From: a virus
Direction: 5' to 3' (one strand)
Length of the DNA: 64,000 nucleotides
IMG/VR virus record: IMGVR_UViG_3300046373_000092
Coordinates: 18,066-82,065 of that record
The position numbers and the translations under genes were made by a program. Numbering within the stretch: position 1 is the first letter of the stretch; the number at the start of each line of letters is the position of its first letter. Shown here piece after piece: positions 1 through 9,834 of this stretch. Below the pieces are notes generated by a model. The model had not been told where the DNA came from. It made no database searches and saw only the letters and a list, made by a program, of their open reading frames with translations.

Positions 1-1
1 A

Positions 2-2617
2 GAGTCTGGAGTATATGAAATTGGATATTCGGCTTATAGGGGAACTGCGGGAAGTGGATTAATTGGTATTTCTCTTAACTCCGCTCAGCTTACTACAAAC
101 ATTCAAAGTGCAACCGCTTCTACCGTATTAGCTATCGGCTCTACTGAAGGTAGTGCCGGCGGATTTGATAACATTAATTGGTCTGGTTATTTGACTGCCG
201 GTGACGTGATTAGACCTCACACGGACGGTTCTCAAGCTTCTGAATCTTACTCGTCATTCACAATGTCTAAAGCCGGATCGATGAAGCAGTTAAACCCTTC
301 TTCAGATCAAAAAATTGATATTCCAACTCACTCACTTAGGTTCGAAGGAGCTTCTACTAGAGGTTCTACCGATACTGCAATTGTTAAATTCGACACTCTT
401 TCTAACGTTAAAGGAGATGGATTTTCAGTGGCGAACACTGTCGCGAATGGAACCGTTGTAACGATGACTAAAGCCGGAAGATTAAGCATTTCCTCTAGCT
501 TAGTTCAAGCCGGTACTATAGCTATTTCTAAAAACCAAAGCGTTTTAACTGCACTACCTTCTGCATCTGAAGCTATTGCCTCAGATTCGGGGTCAACAGG
601 CTCGAGTAACGTTTCGGCAATAATTGATGTGGTGATTGGTGATAAAATAAGAATTGCATCGAACGTGGCAATTAGTGCCGGAAACTTAAATGTTTTCCAA
701 CTCTCTCTTTCTGAAAACTCAGTACAAGTTGCTCTTTCGAACGTGCTTCCACAGTTCACTACTGGAGATTCTTCGGTTTTAGTAAATACTGCAAACGGAT
801 CTGGCTCAACTAACACTAGAATTAGAAGATTTTCAAATATACAAACCAACTCGGGATCGGATGTAATTTATTCAGATTCTGCAACATTGGGCGCAAGTTT
901 TGTTGCCAATTCGGATGGTGAATATTTAATAACGTATACTGATGAATTTTCTGCCGCAGATTATTTGGGACTAAGTTTAAATACTTCGGCTCCTTCCACT
1001 TCAGTTCAATCCATTCCAACATCAGAAGTTTTGGCTATGTCAGTAACTCCTGCTGCTAACAATCCACAGACTATTTCTTGGTCTGGACCCCTTTTAAAAG
1101 GAGATGTGATAAGACCCCACACTTCAAGCTCGGGGACTGGAACGACTGCTGCAAGAACTAAATTTACAATGGTTAAGATTGGTAAGCCAAACATCACTTC
1201 AGTAGATGTGACTCCTTTTGTAAATATTAAATCTCCGGAAGACATTACATTTAGGGCAAGTGGCGCTCCACAAACTTCTTATACGGCAAATACTCCAATT
1301 GTATTTACTAGTGTAGTGGAAGATCCGGGAACTCTTTATAATACAACAACCGGTCAATACACATCTCCTATTACTGGAAATATGACAGTTTCGTATTATT
1401 TAAACACTAACGCGGCAATTAATACGATAACTAGTATCTACGTAAACGGAGTTTTAAGAGCACCTACTGGATATTCATACAGTGCAACTGGAAACATATT
1501 TGGATCTGGAACTGTAAAAGTATTAAAGGGCGATTTAGTAGACATTAGATCTGCAAACGCTTGGACTGCAACGGGTGGTGGTAACAGTTTAACCATATCT
1601 TACCAAAAACCGAATGATGCGGTTGCAACTCCAATACAGCAGATTTCATCGGACACAATTCCATTTGTATTCAAATCAACTGCAATAGTTGACGCCGATC
1701 CAGTTGGAACGTTCAACACGTACACGTATGCGATAAATACGAACACTGCTACGATCTCAGCTTCTGCTCCAACTCAAACAATTGCAAGCATGAACACCAA
1801 TGGGTTTCAGTTATTTTCAAGAGCATATAACACCGCTTCTACTACAGCGTCTCCTGCCAGAGTTGAAATTAAGATTGGAAAAGGACTAAAAACTTGCCAA
1901 GTAAATGCTTATATATCTGCAGCTAAGACGACTTCTTTTTCAACGGATTTTGTATCGTTCAACGCCAATGCTGGAGAATATGGAACTTTTATTCAATACA
2001 ATGAAATCACCGGAGTACTTGTATTAAACGGCGGTTTAACTTTAACCGCTTCTAATACAACTAAGGCTTTGGGAGTAGATTCAGTCGGAAACGCGGCTCC
2101 TACTTCAGGTTACTTTGTGTTCAACGCATCTATGGCTCCTACAATGGCAGCGTTGCCGACCCTTCAACCAAGAGTTGCTTATTTGAGTGATCAAAAAGCT
2201 TCTGGTACGGCAGGAGGTAGTGCAAGTGCGGGATTCCAAACTAGAACATTAAATACGATTGTAGATTCTACTGGAATTGTTACAAGCTTATCTTCAAATC
2301 AATTCACTCTACCGGCTGGAACTTACAGTATTGCTGCTTTTAGTACGATGTACACCACTACTTCAAACAGAATTAGAATCAGAAACATTACAGATTCTAC
2401 CAGTCCGATCCTAGGACTTAGTATGAGAAACAATACGACTAACGCAGATACAAGTTCGATAAGTACGGCTTCTGGAGAGATTACTATTTCTGCCCCTAAA
2501 GTTTTCGAACTACAGCATTACGCCGGTACTGCAAAGGCTACCGATGGGTTAGGTCAACCCGCTTCGTCAGGAGAGAACGAACTTTATTCTCAAGTAACAA
2601 TTACTAAAATCAGATAA
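2..2617 (+). CDS. Tail fibre-like structural protein (5' partial)
   Basis: The reading frame is open from base 2, so the true start lies before the window; at least 871 residues are visible. The protein is rich in Ser, Thr, Ala and Asn and built of beta-strand modules. The segment GDVIRPHT followed about 20-25 residues later by FTMxK occurs twice (around bases 200-270 and 1100-1175), a pattern typical of C1q/TNF-like jelly-roll modules in phage fibres. No catalytic motif was seen. It heads a late + strand operon of fibre-like genes. Receptor binding or virion decoration is inferred from composition and position. Confidence 0.75.
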   Translation, partial: ESGVYEIGYSAYRGTAGSGLIGISLNSAQLTTNIQSATASTVLAIGSTEGSAGGFDNINWSGYLTAGDVIRPHTDGSQASESYSSFTMSKAGSMKQLNPSSDQKIDIPTHSLRFEGASTRGSTDTAIVKFDTLSNVKGDGFSVANTVANGTVVTMTKAGRLSISSSLVQAGTIAISKNQSVLTALPSASEAIASDSGSTGSSNVSAIIDVVIGDKIRIASNVAISAGNLNVFQLSLSENSVQVALSNVLPQFTTGDSSVLVNTANGSGSTNTRIRRFSNIQTNSGSDVIYSDSATLGASFVANSDGEYLITYTDEFSAADYLGLSLNTSAPSTSVQSIPTSEVLAMSVTPAANNPQTISWSGPLLKGDVIRPHTSSSGTGTTAARTKFTMVKIGKPNITSVDVTPFVNIKSPEDITFRASGAPQTSYTANTPIVFTSVVEDPGTLYNTTTGQYTSPITGNMTVSYYLNTNAAINTITSIYVNGVLRAPTGYSYSATGNIFGSGTVKVLKGDLVDIRSANAWTATGGGNSLTISYQKPNDAVATPIQQISSDTIPFVFKSTAIVDADPVGTFNTYTYAINTNTATISASAPTQTIASMNTNGFQLFSRAYNTASTTASPARVEIKIGKGLKTCQVNAYISAAKTTSFSTDFVSFNANAGEYGTFIQYNEITGVLVLNGGLTLTASNTTKALGVDSVGNAAPTSGYFVFNASMAPTMAALPTLQPRVAYLSDQKASGTAGGSASAGFQTRTLNTIVDSTGIVTSLSSNQFTLPAGTYSIAAFSTMYTTTSNRIRIRNITDSTSPILGLSMRNNTTNADTSSISTASGEITISAPKVFELQHYAGTAKATDGLGQPASSGENELYSQVTITKIR

Positions 2618-2625
2618 GGATAATT

Positions 2626-2940
2626 ATGAATATTACAGATTTAATCAATGAATATTTAAAAGATAAACAAAGAGATTTAGAAAACGACTGTTTCAACATA
2701 GTCGATAACAAAATCTTTTCATGGAACTTTACATATGTGCCCCAGCCTACGCAGGAAGAGCTAGAAGCACTAGCTTCTTCAGTAGAGGCAGATCATCTTC
2801 AAGAGGCAATTAATGCTGAATCGGAGGCTTATTTAGCTTCTACAGATTGGTTAATCGTTAGAGAAATGGAGACAGGAATCCAGTGTCCGATTGAAGTGAA
2901 AATTGCAAGATCACAGGCTCGATTACAAATAGTTAGATAG
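2626..2940 (+). CDS. Putative tail fibre assembly chaperone-like protein
   Basis: 104 aa, starting 8 bases after the fibre gene behind AAGGATAATT. It contains PQPTQEELEAL near residue 40 and a C-terminal block STDWLIVREMETG...PIEVKIARSQAR. The combination of PTxEEL, a TDW block and an Arg/Ala-rich end resembles small tail-fibre assembly or tail-assembly chaperone proteins encoded directly after fibres. The position fits. I infer that it helps fold or attach the upstream fibre; the family assignment is by pattern only. Confidence 0.5.
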   Translation: MNITDLINEYLKDKQRDLENDCFNIVDNKIFSWNFTYVPQPTQEELEALASSVEADHLQEAINAESEAYLASTDWLIVREMETGIQCPIEVKIARSQARLQIVR

Positions 2941-2947
2941 GGGGCAT

Positions 2948-3796
2948 ATGGCAGATATTAAGTTTGGTGTAAATAAACAAGCTGTCGGACCGACTATACT
3001 CGGACCGTTGGAAGTTTCGGGAGAAACTAAAGTTAGGTTTATAATCGAGAACGCTACAATCAATAATACGATTGAAATAAGAGGAAGAATTAAAGGGCAA
3101 AACTCTTGGGACTTACTCACCACATTTACGGGCAACGCTGCTCAGAATGTGAATGTTAACGTTTATGACGAATTAGAAATAGAAATAACTACTTACGAAG
3201 CAACTGGAAACTACGTCCGGATACTTGCTTCAGGTTTTAATCCAGCCGAAGGGTCTGCTATCAATACGATAGGTGTTCCATTCGGCGAAAATGTAGAAGA
3301 GAATCCTAGAGTCAATTTCACTTCTAGTGATAACTCTGTTCACATCTCTGGTACTCAAGGGACCGGCACTATAGATTTTACAGTGTCAGCATCCTCTAAT
3401 CCAAACTCGTACTCTTCTTTCGTGCCAACTACAGGAAGCACTCCCACAGCTAACAGCTCCGGAGACAGTCTAACTATGTTGTCGGTAGATAACACAATTA
3501 TAATTACTGGAAACAATGTCGGAGAGTCTCTAGATTTTGGGGTTAGCTCTTTAGTTAAGAATAATTTAGTTAAGCAGGAAGCGAGAACTTTAACACTCTC
3601 AGAATACGACGGAAAGCAGTTGACTTTAGCAGCAGCTCCTTTAGTAGCCAGTAAAACAAGAATGGTTATTATCGGCGGTCCAGAACAAAAGTATTCTATA
3701 GATTTTCTAGTGTCGGGAACCACCCTTACATGGTCTAGCTTAGGAATAGATGGAATTATTGAAATAGGCGACACGTTACTAATAACATATCCATAG
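2948..3796 (+). CDS. Fibre-associated structural protein
   Basis: 282 aa, start preceded by GGGGG at a 4-base distance. It has a beta-rich N-terminal half, a central Ser/Thr/Asn-rich linker (SSNPNSYSSF) and a C-terminal segment (KQEARTLTLSEYDGKQLTLAAAP) resembling the end domain of its downstream neighbour. No enzyme motif is visible. Its place between fibre genes suggests a baseplate or fibre subunit, which is inference. Confidence 0.5.
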   Translation: MADIKFGVNKQAVGPTILGPLEVSGETKVRFIIENATINNTIEIRGRIKGQNSWDLLTTFTGNAAQNVNVNVYDELEIEITTYEATGNYVRILASGFNPAEGSAINTIGVPFGENVEENPRVNFTSSDNSVHISGTQGTGTIDFTVSASSNPNSYSSFVPTTGSTPTANSSGDSLTMLSVDNTIIITGNNVGESLDFGVSSLVKNNLVKQEARTLTLSEYDGKQLTLAAAPLVASKTRMVIIGGPEQKYSIDFLVSGTTLTWSSLGIDGIIEIGDTLLITYP

Positions 3797-3802
3797 GAAT
3801 AT

Positions 3803-4840
3803 ATGACACAAATTAAAAAGAAGTTTATTGAGTCAAATGCAGTAGACGGAACTAAAATTAGGCTTAATAACGATCAGTTTTTGCGTGCAAGAAATGCTGC
3901 AAATAGTGCTGACGTAAACGTACTTAAAGTAGACGCTTCAGACACTATTCAGTTTCCTTCGGTTCCAGAAGTTTCCTCTGACCCCAGCTCGGCAAACGGG
4001 TTAGTAAGAAAATCATACGTAGACAACCTACTAAATGGCTTAAAGTGGAAGAATCCCGTTAGAGCTGCCTCTACTGGCAACCTGACATTATCCGGTGCCC
4101 AAACTGTCGATGGAGTGTCTCTAATTGCAGGAGATAGACTTTTAGCTAAAGACCAAACAGATCCGAAAGAGAACGGTATTTACGTTGTAGCCGCAGGGGC
4201 TTATACGAGAGCTATAGACGCCGATGCAGGCTCTGAATTAGTCAGTGCTGCAGTATTCGCTTCAGAGGGCACTGTGAATGCGGATAAGGGCTTCACATGC
4301 TCTACAGATGCCCCAATCACAATCGGTGTAACTAACATATCATTTATTCAATTTACGTCAGCAGGATCTTATACGGCTGGAAACGGGATTAACATTACCA
4401 GTTCTACTATCTCAGTAGCTCTAGATACTAACCCAGGACTTGAGTTTAACTCTGCAGCCCTTAGAGTAAAGATCAATGCCGCAGGAGCCCTAACTAGGGA
4501 TGCCAACGGCTTGGCAGTTAAGGTAGATTCAGCCACTACTAAAATAAATGCCTCTAATCAAATTGAAGGCTTGAAAAGAGCAGAATCAATTATAACGTTA
4601 AACAGCACAGATATAACAAATCAATATATAGACTTGTCTCGAGTTGCGGCTTCTGCGGAAGGAATTGTATTTTATTGTGTGGGAGGACCCATACAAACAA
4701 ATACTATTGACTACACGGTGTCTCTGACTGGAGGAGCTGGTAGCAACACAAGGATATCTTTCGCCGGAGATTTAGCTACGGCTGGAGCTGCTGCATTGGT
4801 TTCTGGAGACATATTAGTAGTAAAGTTTGAATACCTATAA
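3803..4840 (+). CDS. Phage tail protein with repeated fibre module
   Basis: 345 aa. Residues about 70-180 contain the run GLKWKNPVRAA, then TLSGAQTVDGVSLIAGDRLL, then ENGIYVVAAGAYTRAIDADA, a block I recognise as widespread in tailed-phage tail and fibre proteins. A glycine/asparagine-rich stretch (YTAGNGINITSSTISV) and a C-terminal beta domain follow. It starts 6 bases after the preceding stop with AGGAATAT as ribosome site. Structural role is likely; exact location in the virion is unknown. Confidence 0.6.
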   Translation: MTQIKKKFIESNAVDGTKIRLNNDQFLRARNAANSADVNVLKVDASDTIQFPSVPEVSSDPSSANGLVRKSYVDNLLNGLKWKNPVRAASTGNLTLSGAQTVDGVSLIAGDRLLAKDQTDPKENGIYVVAAGAYTRAIDADAGSELVSAAVFASEGTVNADKGFTCSTDAPITIGVTNISFIQFTSAGSYTAGNGINITSSTISVALDTNPGLEFNSAALRVKINAAGALTRDANGLAVKVDSATTKINASNQIEGLKRAESIITLNSTDITNQYIDLSRVAASAEGIVFYCVGGPIQTNTIDYTVSLTGGAGSNTRISFAGDLATAGAAALVSGDILVVKFEYL

Positions 4841-4853
4841 TTAGGAATTTTAA

Positions 4854-5366
4854 GTGAGCCGAATAAGCAAAAAATTTATAAAGTTTGGAACGGGTACAGA
4901 AGAGGTTAATTCCCAGTCTATACCCGCCAATTATACACCAACCAACTATACACCCAGTCAAGTGTCTTCAGAAGGTACAGATAAAATATCTGCCCATTTG
5001 AAAGGCATAAATGCGGCGTTAGCGGGCACCGCCACTATTTACGTGGATAGTATCGATAATAACCAATCGTCTCCACAGAGCATCACCAACGCTCTTTTTA
5101 ATCCAGTCTCAATAAGATCTGTTGAGATTACGTTTAGTATACGCAGAACAACAAATATAAGTGAGAAAGTATCAACAGGAACAATATACCTGTCATATTT
5201 GCCTATAGCGGCAACGTGGGACATCAGCTATGACAGCACGTCTTCAAATGCGGGAATTACTTTCGATATTACAGATGCAGGACAATTAAACTACACGAGT
5301 ACTAATATTTCCGGAACAGGATATGCTGGAAACATTAAATACACATTTATAACATTCCCTTCATAG
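4854..5366 (+). CDS. Small fibre-like structural protein, GTG start
   Basis: 170 aa beginning at GTG, behind AGGAATTTTAA. The N-terminus MSRISKKFIKFG resembles the start of the preceding gene product (MTQIKKKFIES), suggesting a shared short docking segment. The rest is Ser/Thr/Ile-rich with beta propensity and no catalytic motif. Function is unknown beyond a likely place in the fibre complex. Confidence 0.45.
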   Translation: MSRISKKFIKFGTGTEEVNSQSIPANYTPTNYTPSQVSSEGTDKISAHLKGINAALAGTATIYVDSIDNNQSSPQSITNALFNPVSIRSVEITFSIRRTTNISEKVSTGTIYLSYLPIAATWDISYDSTSSNAGITFDITDAGQLNYTSTNISGTGYAGNIKYTFITFPS

Positions 5367-5376
5367 GATATGAAGT

Positions 5377-6363
5377 ATGAGCAAACAAAATGGATTGAGT
5401 ATGCTAGACTCTGGGCAAGTCATCCAAGAAGTCCACAACGAGTCAGAAAAAGCTTTAGACGTAATCTCAGCCAATAGCTTGGTCCCTAAGCGTTACGGAA
5501 AAGTAGAGTTAGAATATATACAATCTGCAGACGGAACTTGTAAAGCAGTTAGCACCGCTAAGTATTATTCAAATGGAGCCTACCAGTCACAGACTGCAAT
5601 AGTTCACGGAGACGTAATTGGAACTCCTCATAAAACCACTGTAAATTTCTTTAATCGAACTCCTTCAAATTTAGCAAACAATTACCTCAATATTTTTGAT
5701 AGTAACGGCTCTGTGTTGGTGTGGTTCAATTTAGATGGAACGGGAACTCCTCCCGACAGCGAAGACAGGTTAATAGAAGTTTCCATAGCTTCGTCAGATA
5801 CAGAACCCCAGCTTGCCCAAAAATTAAATGCGGCAATCAATACAGACATTAGCTTTTTCTCAGTAGTTCAAGATGTAATGGCTATGATCGTTAATTACGA
5901 ATCCGGTATTAGACAAAATAGCGTAGACATTAATTCTGGGCTAGTTTTAAAAAATATTCAAGGCGTAGATACGAATCGTTTAGATGGTAAATTTTTTTAC
6001 TTGAATAATGTGGGAATTTCCACACAATATTACGTCTGGTATAACGTAGATAATCTAAGCACTGATCCAATGGTTCCTGGAAGAACTGGAATCCAAGTAA
6101 ACATCCCCTATGGAGCCTCGGAAGAGCTAGTAAGTCTAAATACTGCATTCGCTATTGCTCAAACCACAGACTTCACAACAGAGAATTTCGACAATAAAAT
6201 CTGTATTAATAACAAATATATAGGTACGGCAGATATTATAAAGGATGTGAATTCTGCATTTTCTTTCAAGATAAATACGAAGGGAATGGACCGAGAATTG
6301 ATAGCGCAACTTGTAATGACGTATGACGTTAATAACGACTTAGTTTCCGTGGAAAGGTTATGA
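5377..6363 (+). CDS. Structural protein of the fibre cluster
   Basis: 328 aa, start behind AGGATATGAAGT. Two beta-rich halves each contain an aromatic segment of the type VLVWFNLDGTGTPP and YYVWYNVDNLSTDP, followed by GRTGIQVNIPYGASEE, so the protein looks internally duplicated. Its last 4 bases overlap the next start (ATGA). No enzyme signature. I infer a structural role from the context. Confidence 0.45.
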   Translation: MSKQNGLSMLDSGQVIQEVHNESEKALDVISANSLVPKRYGKVELEYIQSADGTCKAVSTAKYYSNGAYQSQTAIVHGDVIGTPHKTTVNFFNRTPSNLANNYLNIFDSNGSVLVWFNLDGTGTPPDSEDRLIEVSIASSDTEPQLAQKLNAAINTDISFFSVVQDVMAMIVNYESGIRQNSVDINSGLVLKNIQGVDTNRLDGKFFYLNNVGISTQYYVWYNVDNLSTDPMVPGRTGIQVNIPYGASEELVSLNTAFAIAQTTDFTTENFDNKICINNKYIGTADIIKDVNSAFSFKINTKGMDRELIAQLVMTYDVNNDLVSVERL

Positions 6364-6731
6364 AGTTCAATTTTAATCCTTTGAGTGCACAGTTTGAGCT
6401 ACAAGCCGGCAACTGTAACACTTCATCGGGAGGGGCAGCGCAGACCTTTGCTAGCGTCCCAGTTATTCAAAACATTCCAATAGCGAATGCAGATGAAGAA
6501 GTGGTCATTACGCTACCAGTAGGTACCAGAAAGCTAATGTTGAAAGTTAGAAACTACTCTTCAACAGTAAAGTTTAGCTACTCTCAAGGAGATAGCGGCA
6601 CCAACTACATGACAATTACTAGAGGCTGTTCTTACAGTGAAGACAATATTCTCACAGTTACTGGAAATACAAAAATATACATTCAATCGACCAAACCAAA
6701 TGTCGTAATTGAATGCTTAACATGGGCTTAA
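6360..6731 (+). CDS. Small hypothetical structural protein
   Basis: 123 aa, overlapping the preceding gene by 4 bases, so probably translationally coupled. The N-terminus MKFNFNPLSAQFE and a beta-rich body of alternating hydrophobic and polar residues suggest a compact virion protein. No recognised domain. Confidence 0.4.
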   Translation: MKFNFNPLSAQFELQAGNCNTSSGGAAQTFASVPVIQNIPIANADEEVVITLPVGTRKLMLKVRNYSSTVKFSYSQGDSGTNYMTITRGCSYSEDNILTVTGNTKIYIQSTKPNVVIECLTWA

Positions 6732-6741
6732 TGGAGGTTTT

Positions 6742-7668
6742 ATGAGTGGTTTAAACAAAGACAGGATTATTTTTGATCCAACTGATCCGACAGTTTCGGA
6801 AGACATTGGAGCCTACATTCGCGCAAGCGACGGCACTCTAATTACACACACCAATGTTGGTGGAAAAGATGGGTTAGATGTTAACATCATAAATCCAATT
6901 ACTGTAAATTCTGCATCTGATCGTGCAGAGGATTCAGCACACACTTCAGGAGATGTAGGATCTTATATTCTAGCTGTAAGGCAGGATACGTTGACATCTT
7001 CTACATCGGCTGATGGAGATTATGCTTCATTTAAAGTGGATTCAGTAGGGTCCCTTTATACTCGCGACACTGGAGTAAAGGCAAGTTTAGATTCTGTAAT
7101 TAAAACAGATAATGGAGCTTTCACAGATGGAGCTTCGATGGGGCTAGCTATGTTTGGGGTAGACGCTGCAAACACATACCAGCCGTTTAAATTAAACGCA
7201 GCAGGTGAGCTATTAGTAGCTGCAGATGTTTCAGTTACTACAGGTTCGGATAAAGTAGAGGACTCTGCTCACGCAAATGCGGACGTTGGTACTTACATTC
7301 TTTCTGTAAGAGAAGACACTCTAACAAGTTCTACTTCAGCTTCTGGAGATTATCAATCAATAAAAACAGACGCCCTAGGACGTATGTACACTAACGATGC
7401 TCACCAATCAATGTTAGTCACTCCTAAGTCTGTAACAACTACAGCCTCTGCTTTAGTAGCTTCAAGTTTAGCAAATAGAAAACAAATTCTTGTTCAGAAT
7501 ATTTCAAGTAAGAACGTTTATCTTGGAACTTCAGCGGCTGTAACAGATGTTAACGGATTTAAGCTTGGAGCTGGTATGTCAATAGAATTAGATTTGGCAG
7601 CAGCGGTAGCATTGTTCGCTATTTCCGTAGGTGCTGCAGCAGACGTAAGAATAATTGAATTAGCATAA
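6742..7668 (+). CDS. Tail-fibre-like protein with an internal duplication
   Basis: 308 aa. Two copies of about 50 residues stand at about 55-110 and 170-220; each has (E)DSAHxxxDVGxYIL, RxDTLTSSTSA and GDYxS. A C-terminal domain of about 90 residues ends in AAADVRIIELA and is clearly related to the whole of the product at 7870-8181 (ends TAADVRIQEMG). The duplication and the shared terminal domain point to modular evolution of fibre parts. Confidence 0.55.
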   Translation: MSGLNKDRIIFDPTDPTVSEDIGAYIRASDGTLITHTNVGGKDGLDVNIINPITVNSASDRAEDSAHTSGDVGSYILAVRQDTLTSSTSADGDYASFKVDSVGSLYTRDTGVKASLDSVIKTDNGAFTDGASMGLAMFGVDAANTYQPFKLNAAGELLVAADVSVTTGSDKVEDSAHANADVGTYILSVREDTLTSSTSASGDYQSIKTDALGRMYTNDAHQSMLVTPKSVTTTASALVASSLANRKQILVQNISSKNVYLGTSAAVTDVNGFKLGAGMSIELDLAAAVALFAISVGAAADVRIIELA

Positions 7669-7675
7669 GGATTAT

Positions 7676-7873
7676 ATGGATAAAAAACAAGAAGCCGCAT
7701 TAATTGATTCTACTTTAAAACTTCTTCGCAGAGGTAAATTCGAGTTGTCGGGAGATGAGGCTCTTGTTTTCCATTCCTGCTTTCAATATCTAGTTAAGAA
7801 ACTAAATGATCTTAATAAACCAGAAGTAGTAATATCTCCAGTTGTTGAACCAGTTAAGGGTAAGAAAAAATGA
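7676..7873 (+). CDS. Small basic hypothetical protein
   Basis: 65 aa, mostly helical (LIDSTLKLLRRGKFELSGDEALVF) with a Lys-rich tail. It starts behind AAGGATTAT and overlaps the next gene by 4 bases (ATGA). It could be a small chaperone or adaptor for the fibre genes around it, but nothing specific supports that. Confidence 0.4.
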   Translation: MDKKQEAALIDSTLKLLRRGKFELSGDEALVFHSCFQYLVKKLNDLNKPEVVISPVVEPVKGKKK

Positions 7874-8181
7874 GCGGGTTAAACGGTGGAGCAGAATATG
7901 CAGATGTCTTTACTGACGGATACGTAGCTGGACCAATTTCAGTTTCTACTACTCAAGTAGAGGCTAAAGTTGGAGCTACTCGATTTGCATTAAGAGAAAA
8001 TCTTCGTATATTTAATAACAGCACTACTACTATTTACTTTGGTCCGTCAGGAGTATCCTCTACAACAGGGGAGCCTCTTTTAAAAAATCAATGGGTAAAT
8101 ATTCCCATTGGAGATATTGCAGTATTCCTAATTACAGCTTCTGGAACAGCGGCTGATGTTCGCATACAAGAGATGGGATAA
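7870..8181 (+). CDS. Stand-alone homologue of the fibre C-terminal domain
   Basis: 103 aa. It aligns over nearly its full length with the last 90 residues of the product at 6742-7668: both have a ...TT..VEAKV/ALVASSLANR segment, a short strand with YFG or YLG, and end in A(A)DVRIxE. It overlaps both neighbours by 1-4 bases. Probably a virion beta-sandwich module; function unknown. Confidence 0.5.
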   Translation: MSGLNGGAEYADVFTDGYVAGPISVSTTQVEAKVGATRFALRENLRIFNNSTTTIYFGPSGVSSTTGEPLLKNQWVNIPIGDIAVFLITASGTAADVRIQEMG

Positions 8182-8642
8182 TGAGTAGAGTAGAAAAATC
8201 TGCAGTAGCTGGAAGCGTGCCTTTTGACAATTCGACTAATGGGTTCACCTCTACTGATGTACAAGGAGCTATAGAAGAAATAGGAGCATCCGCTTCCCCC
8301 GGCTTTTCTTTCTCTAGATCGGGAACTTCTAATGCAGGGACATATCTGCAAGTAGACGCCGTTCCCTCAAATCAAGCAGGAAGAATTGTTCCACTAAATA
8401 CAGGATTTGTTACTGATGTATTTATATCTTGTCAGACAGCTTCTACGTTTACTGTAGAGTTTCAAAAAAGAGTAGGAACTACTTTCACCACATTTCTAAC
8501 TGTAACAGTAACTTCAGCAAGAAAATTAACTCAAAGTTTAACAGCTACTCCAGTTGCTCTGAACGATGAAATATGCGCAAGAATAGGCACAGGAAGTGTC
8601 TCCAACATTGTAGTTGGATTAATCATTCGCGGAGGAACGTAA
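8181..8642 (+). CDS. Small fibre-like structural protein
   Basis: 153 aa, start overlapping the previous stop by one base (TAATG). The N-terminal segment PFDNSTNGFTSTDVQGAIEE matches a phrase common in phage fibre proteins that precedes a beta-sandwich tip domain. The remainder (residues 40-150) is beta-rich. I infer a fibre tip or accessory protein. Confidence 0.5.
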   Translation: MSRVEKSAVAGSVPFDNSTNGFTSTDVQGAIEEIGASASPGFSFSRSGTSNAGTYLQVDAVPSNQAGRIVPLNTGFVTDVFISCQTASTFTVEFQKRVGTTFTTFLTVTVTSARKLTQSLTATPVALNDEICARIGTGSVSNIVVGLIIRGGT

Positions 8643-9679
8643 TGGCTAAAATAGTAAAAAACACAACAGCATCAGCAATATTAGTTTCAGACACTGGAGT
8701 TAGTATTCCGGCAACCTCGTCTTACACGATACCGGGAGTGGATTACCCACTTTGGTCATACTCCTCTGATATAGTTACTCACATCGGATCAGGAGCCATA
8801 GTAATCAATGATGGATCTTTTGATTTATCTAAGGCAGATGGAATTAGTTTATTACAAGGTAATTTTAAGCAGTCTGATTTTATTCCCTCTTTAAAAACTA
8901 ACGATAGATTGCGCGTAGATGTTAGCGGACTATCAACTGATAATTTAGTAGAAGGTACAAACCAATTCTTCACAAATGAAAGAGCGCAGGATGCTGTGGG
9001 CAATAGTCTCTTAGATACGGCTTCAGTGGATTTTACTTACGACGATGCAGGAAATAGTATTTCTGCGGCGGTCTTGCCGGCAGGAGTAAATCACAATGCA
9101 CTATCAAACTACGTAGCTAATCAGCACATCGACCACTCTGCTGTCAACGTCACCGCAGGCACTGGACTTACTGGAGGAGGAACCATAGCCGCCTCTAGAA
9201 CTTTATCAATCTCCAATACTACGGTTACGGCAGCAGCTTATGGATCTTCATCTCAAGTACCGACCTACACAGTAAATGCCCAAGGACAATTGACAGCAGC
9301 GGCTAACGTCACAGTTGATAAATTATACGATCATTGGAACGGAACTACTCAATACAACGCCTCTCAGCTTCGTAAATATACAAATGTGGGAACAACCGAT
9401 GCGAATGGAAGAGTTACTGTAAACTTAACTCAAAACGGGCTAGTCGGAGGCACAGCACTCTTCTCTACTGTGTTTAGTGCTCAGGCAATTGGGGTAGATG
9501 GATCTGGGGTAGCAATCCAAGCAATCAACATGTTCGTAGAATCAATATCTGCCACACAAGTAGTTTTTAGAGCCACTAGAGGAACTTCAGTCGGAGTTCT
9601 GGTAGGTGGGACGATAATATCAATTCAATTCGCAGGAGCTGGCTATACAGTTTATGTGATAGTAGAAGGAGCAAAATAA
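8642..9679 (+). CDS. Tail fibre-like protein
   Basis: 345 aa from the ATG at 8642, chosen over a longer in-frame upstream start because it forms a TAATG overlap with the preceding stop. It has an N-terminal docking-like domain (about 1-90), the phrase LSTDNLVEGTNQFFTNERAQDAV that is common in phage fibres, a GTGLTGGGTIAASRTLSI segment at about 175-195, and a C-terminal beta domain from about 230. A distal fibre subunit is the best guess. Confidence 0.6.
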   Translation: MAKIVKNTTASAILVSDTGVSIPATSSYTIPGVDYPLWSYSSDIVTHIGSGAIVINDGSFDLSKADGISLLQGNFKQSDFIPSLKTNDRLRVDVSGLSTDNLVEGTNQFFTNERAQDAVGNSLLDTASVDFTYDDAGNSISAAVLPAGVNHNALSNYVANQHIDHSAVNVTAGTGLTGGGTIAASRTLSISNTTVTAAAYGSSSQVPTYTVNAQGQLTAAANVTVDKLYDHWNGTTQYNASQLRKYTNVGTTDANGRVTVNLTQNGLVGGTALFSTVFSAQAIGVDGSGVAIQAINMFVESISATQVVFRATRGTSVGVLVGGTIISIQFAGAGYTVYVIVEGAK

Positions 9680-9834
9680 TGACTAAACAAGAAAAACTAG
9701 ACCAACTTTCAACACTTTTAGAAATACCCGGCAACACTACAAGAGTTATACGACACTTTTTACTTGCTGCATTGGGAAATATTGAAGATGACACCAAGTT
9801 AGATGCAATAATCGCTCTCCTATCTGTTGAATAA
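9679..9834 (+). CDS. Small helical protein closing the fibre operon
   Basis: 51 aa, start overlapping the previous stop by one base (TAATG). Mostly helical with an acidic end (NIEDDTKLDAIIALLSVE). It is the last gene before a gap of 85 bases that holds an AT-rich promoter-like motif. Possibly a small assembly factor; no recognised family. Confidence 0.45.
   Translation: MTKQEKLDQLSTLLEIPGNTTRVIRHFLLAALGNIEDDTKLDAIIALLSVE

Noticed and set aside
505-849. Antisense ORFs opposite the structural genes (also 3355-3774, 16054-16458, 20036-20332)
   Set aside because: They are long only because Ser/Thr/Ala-rich codons read open on the other strand; no ribosome sites or operon context.
6207-6221. Weaker match to the AT-rich promoter motif
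   Set aside because: It lies within a structural gene and has ATAACAAATATATAG, so it may be coincidental.
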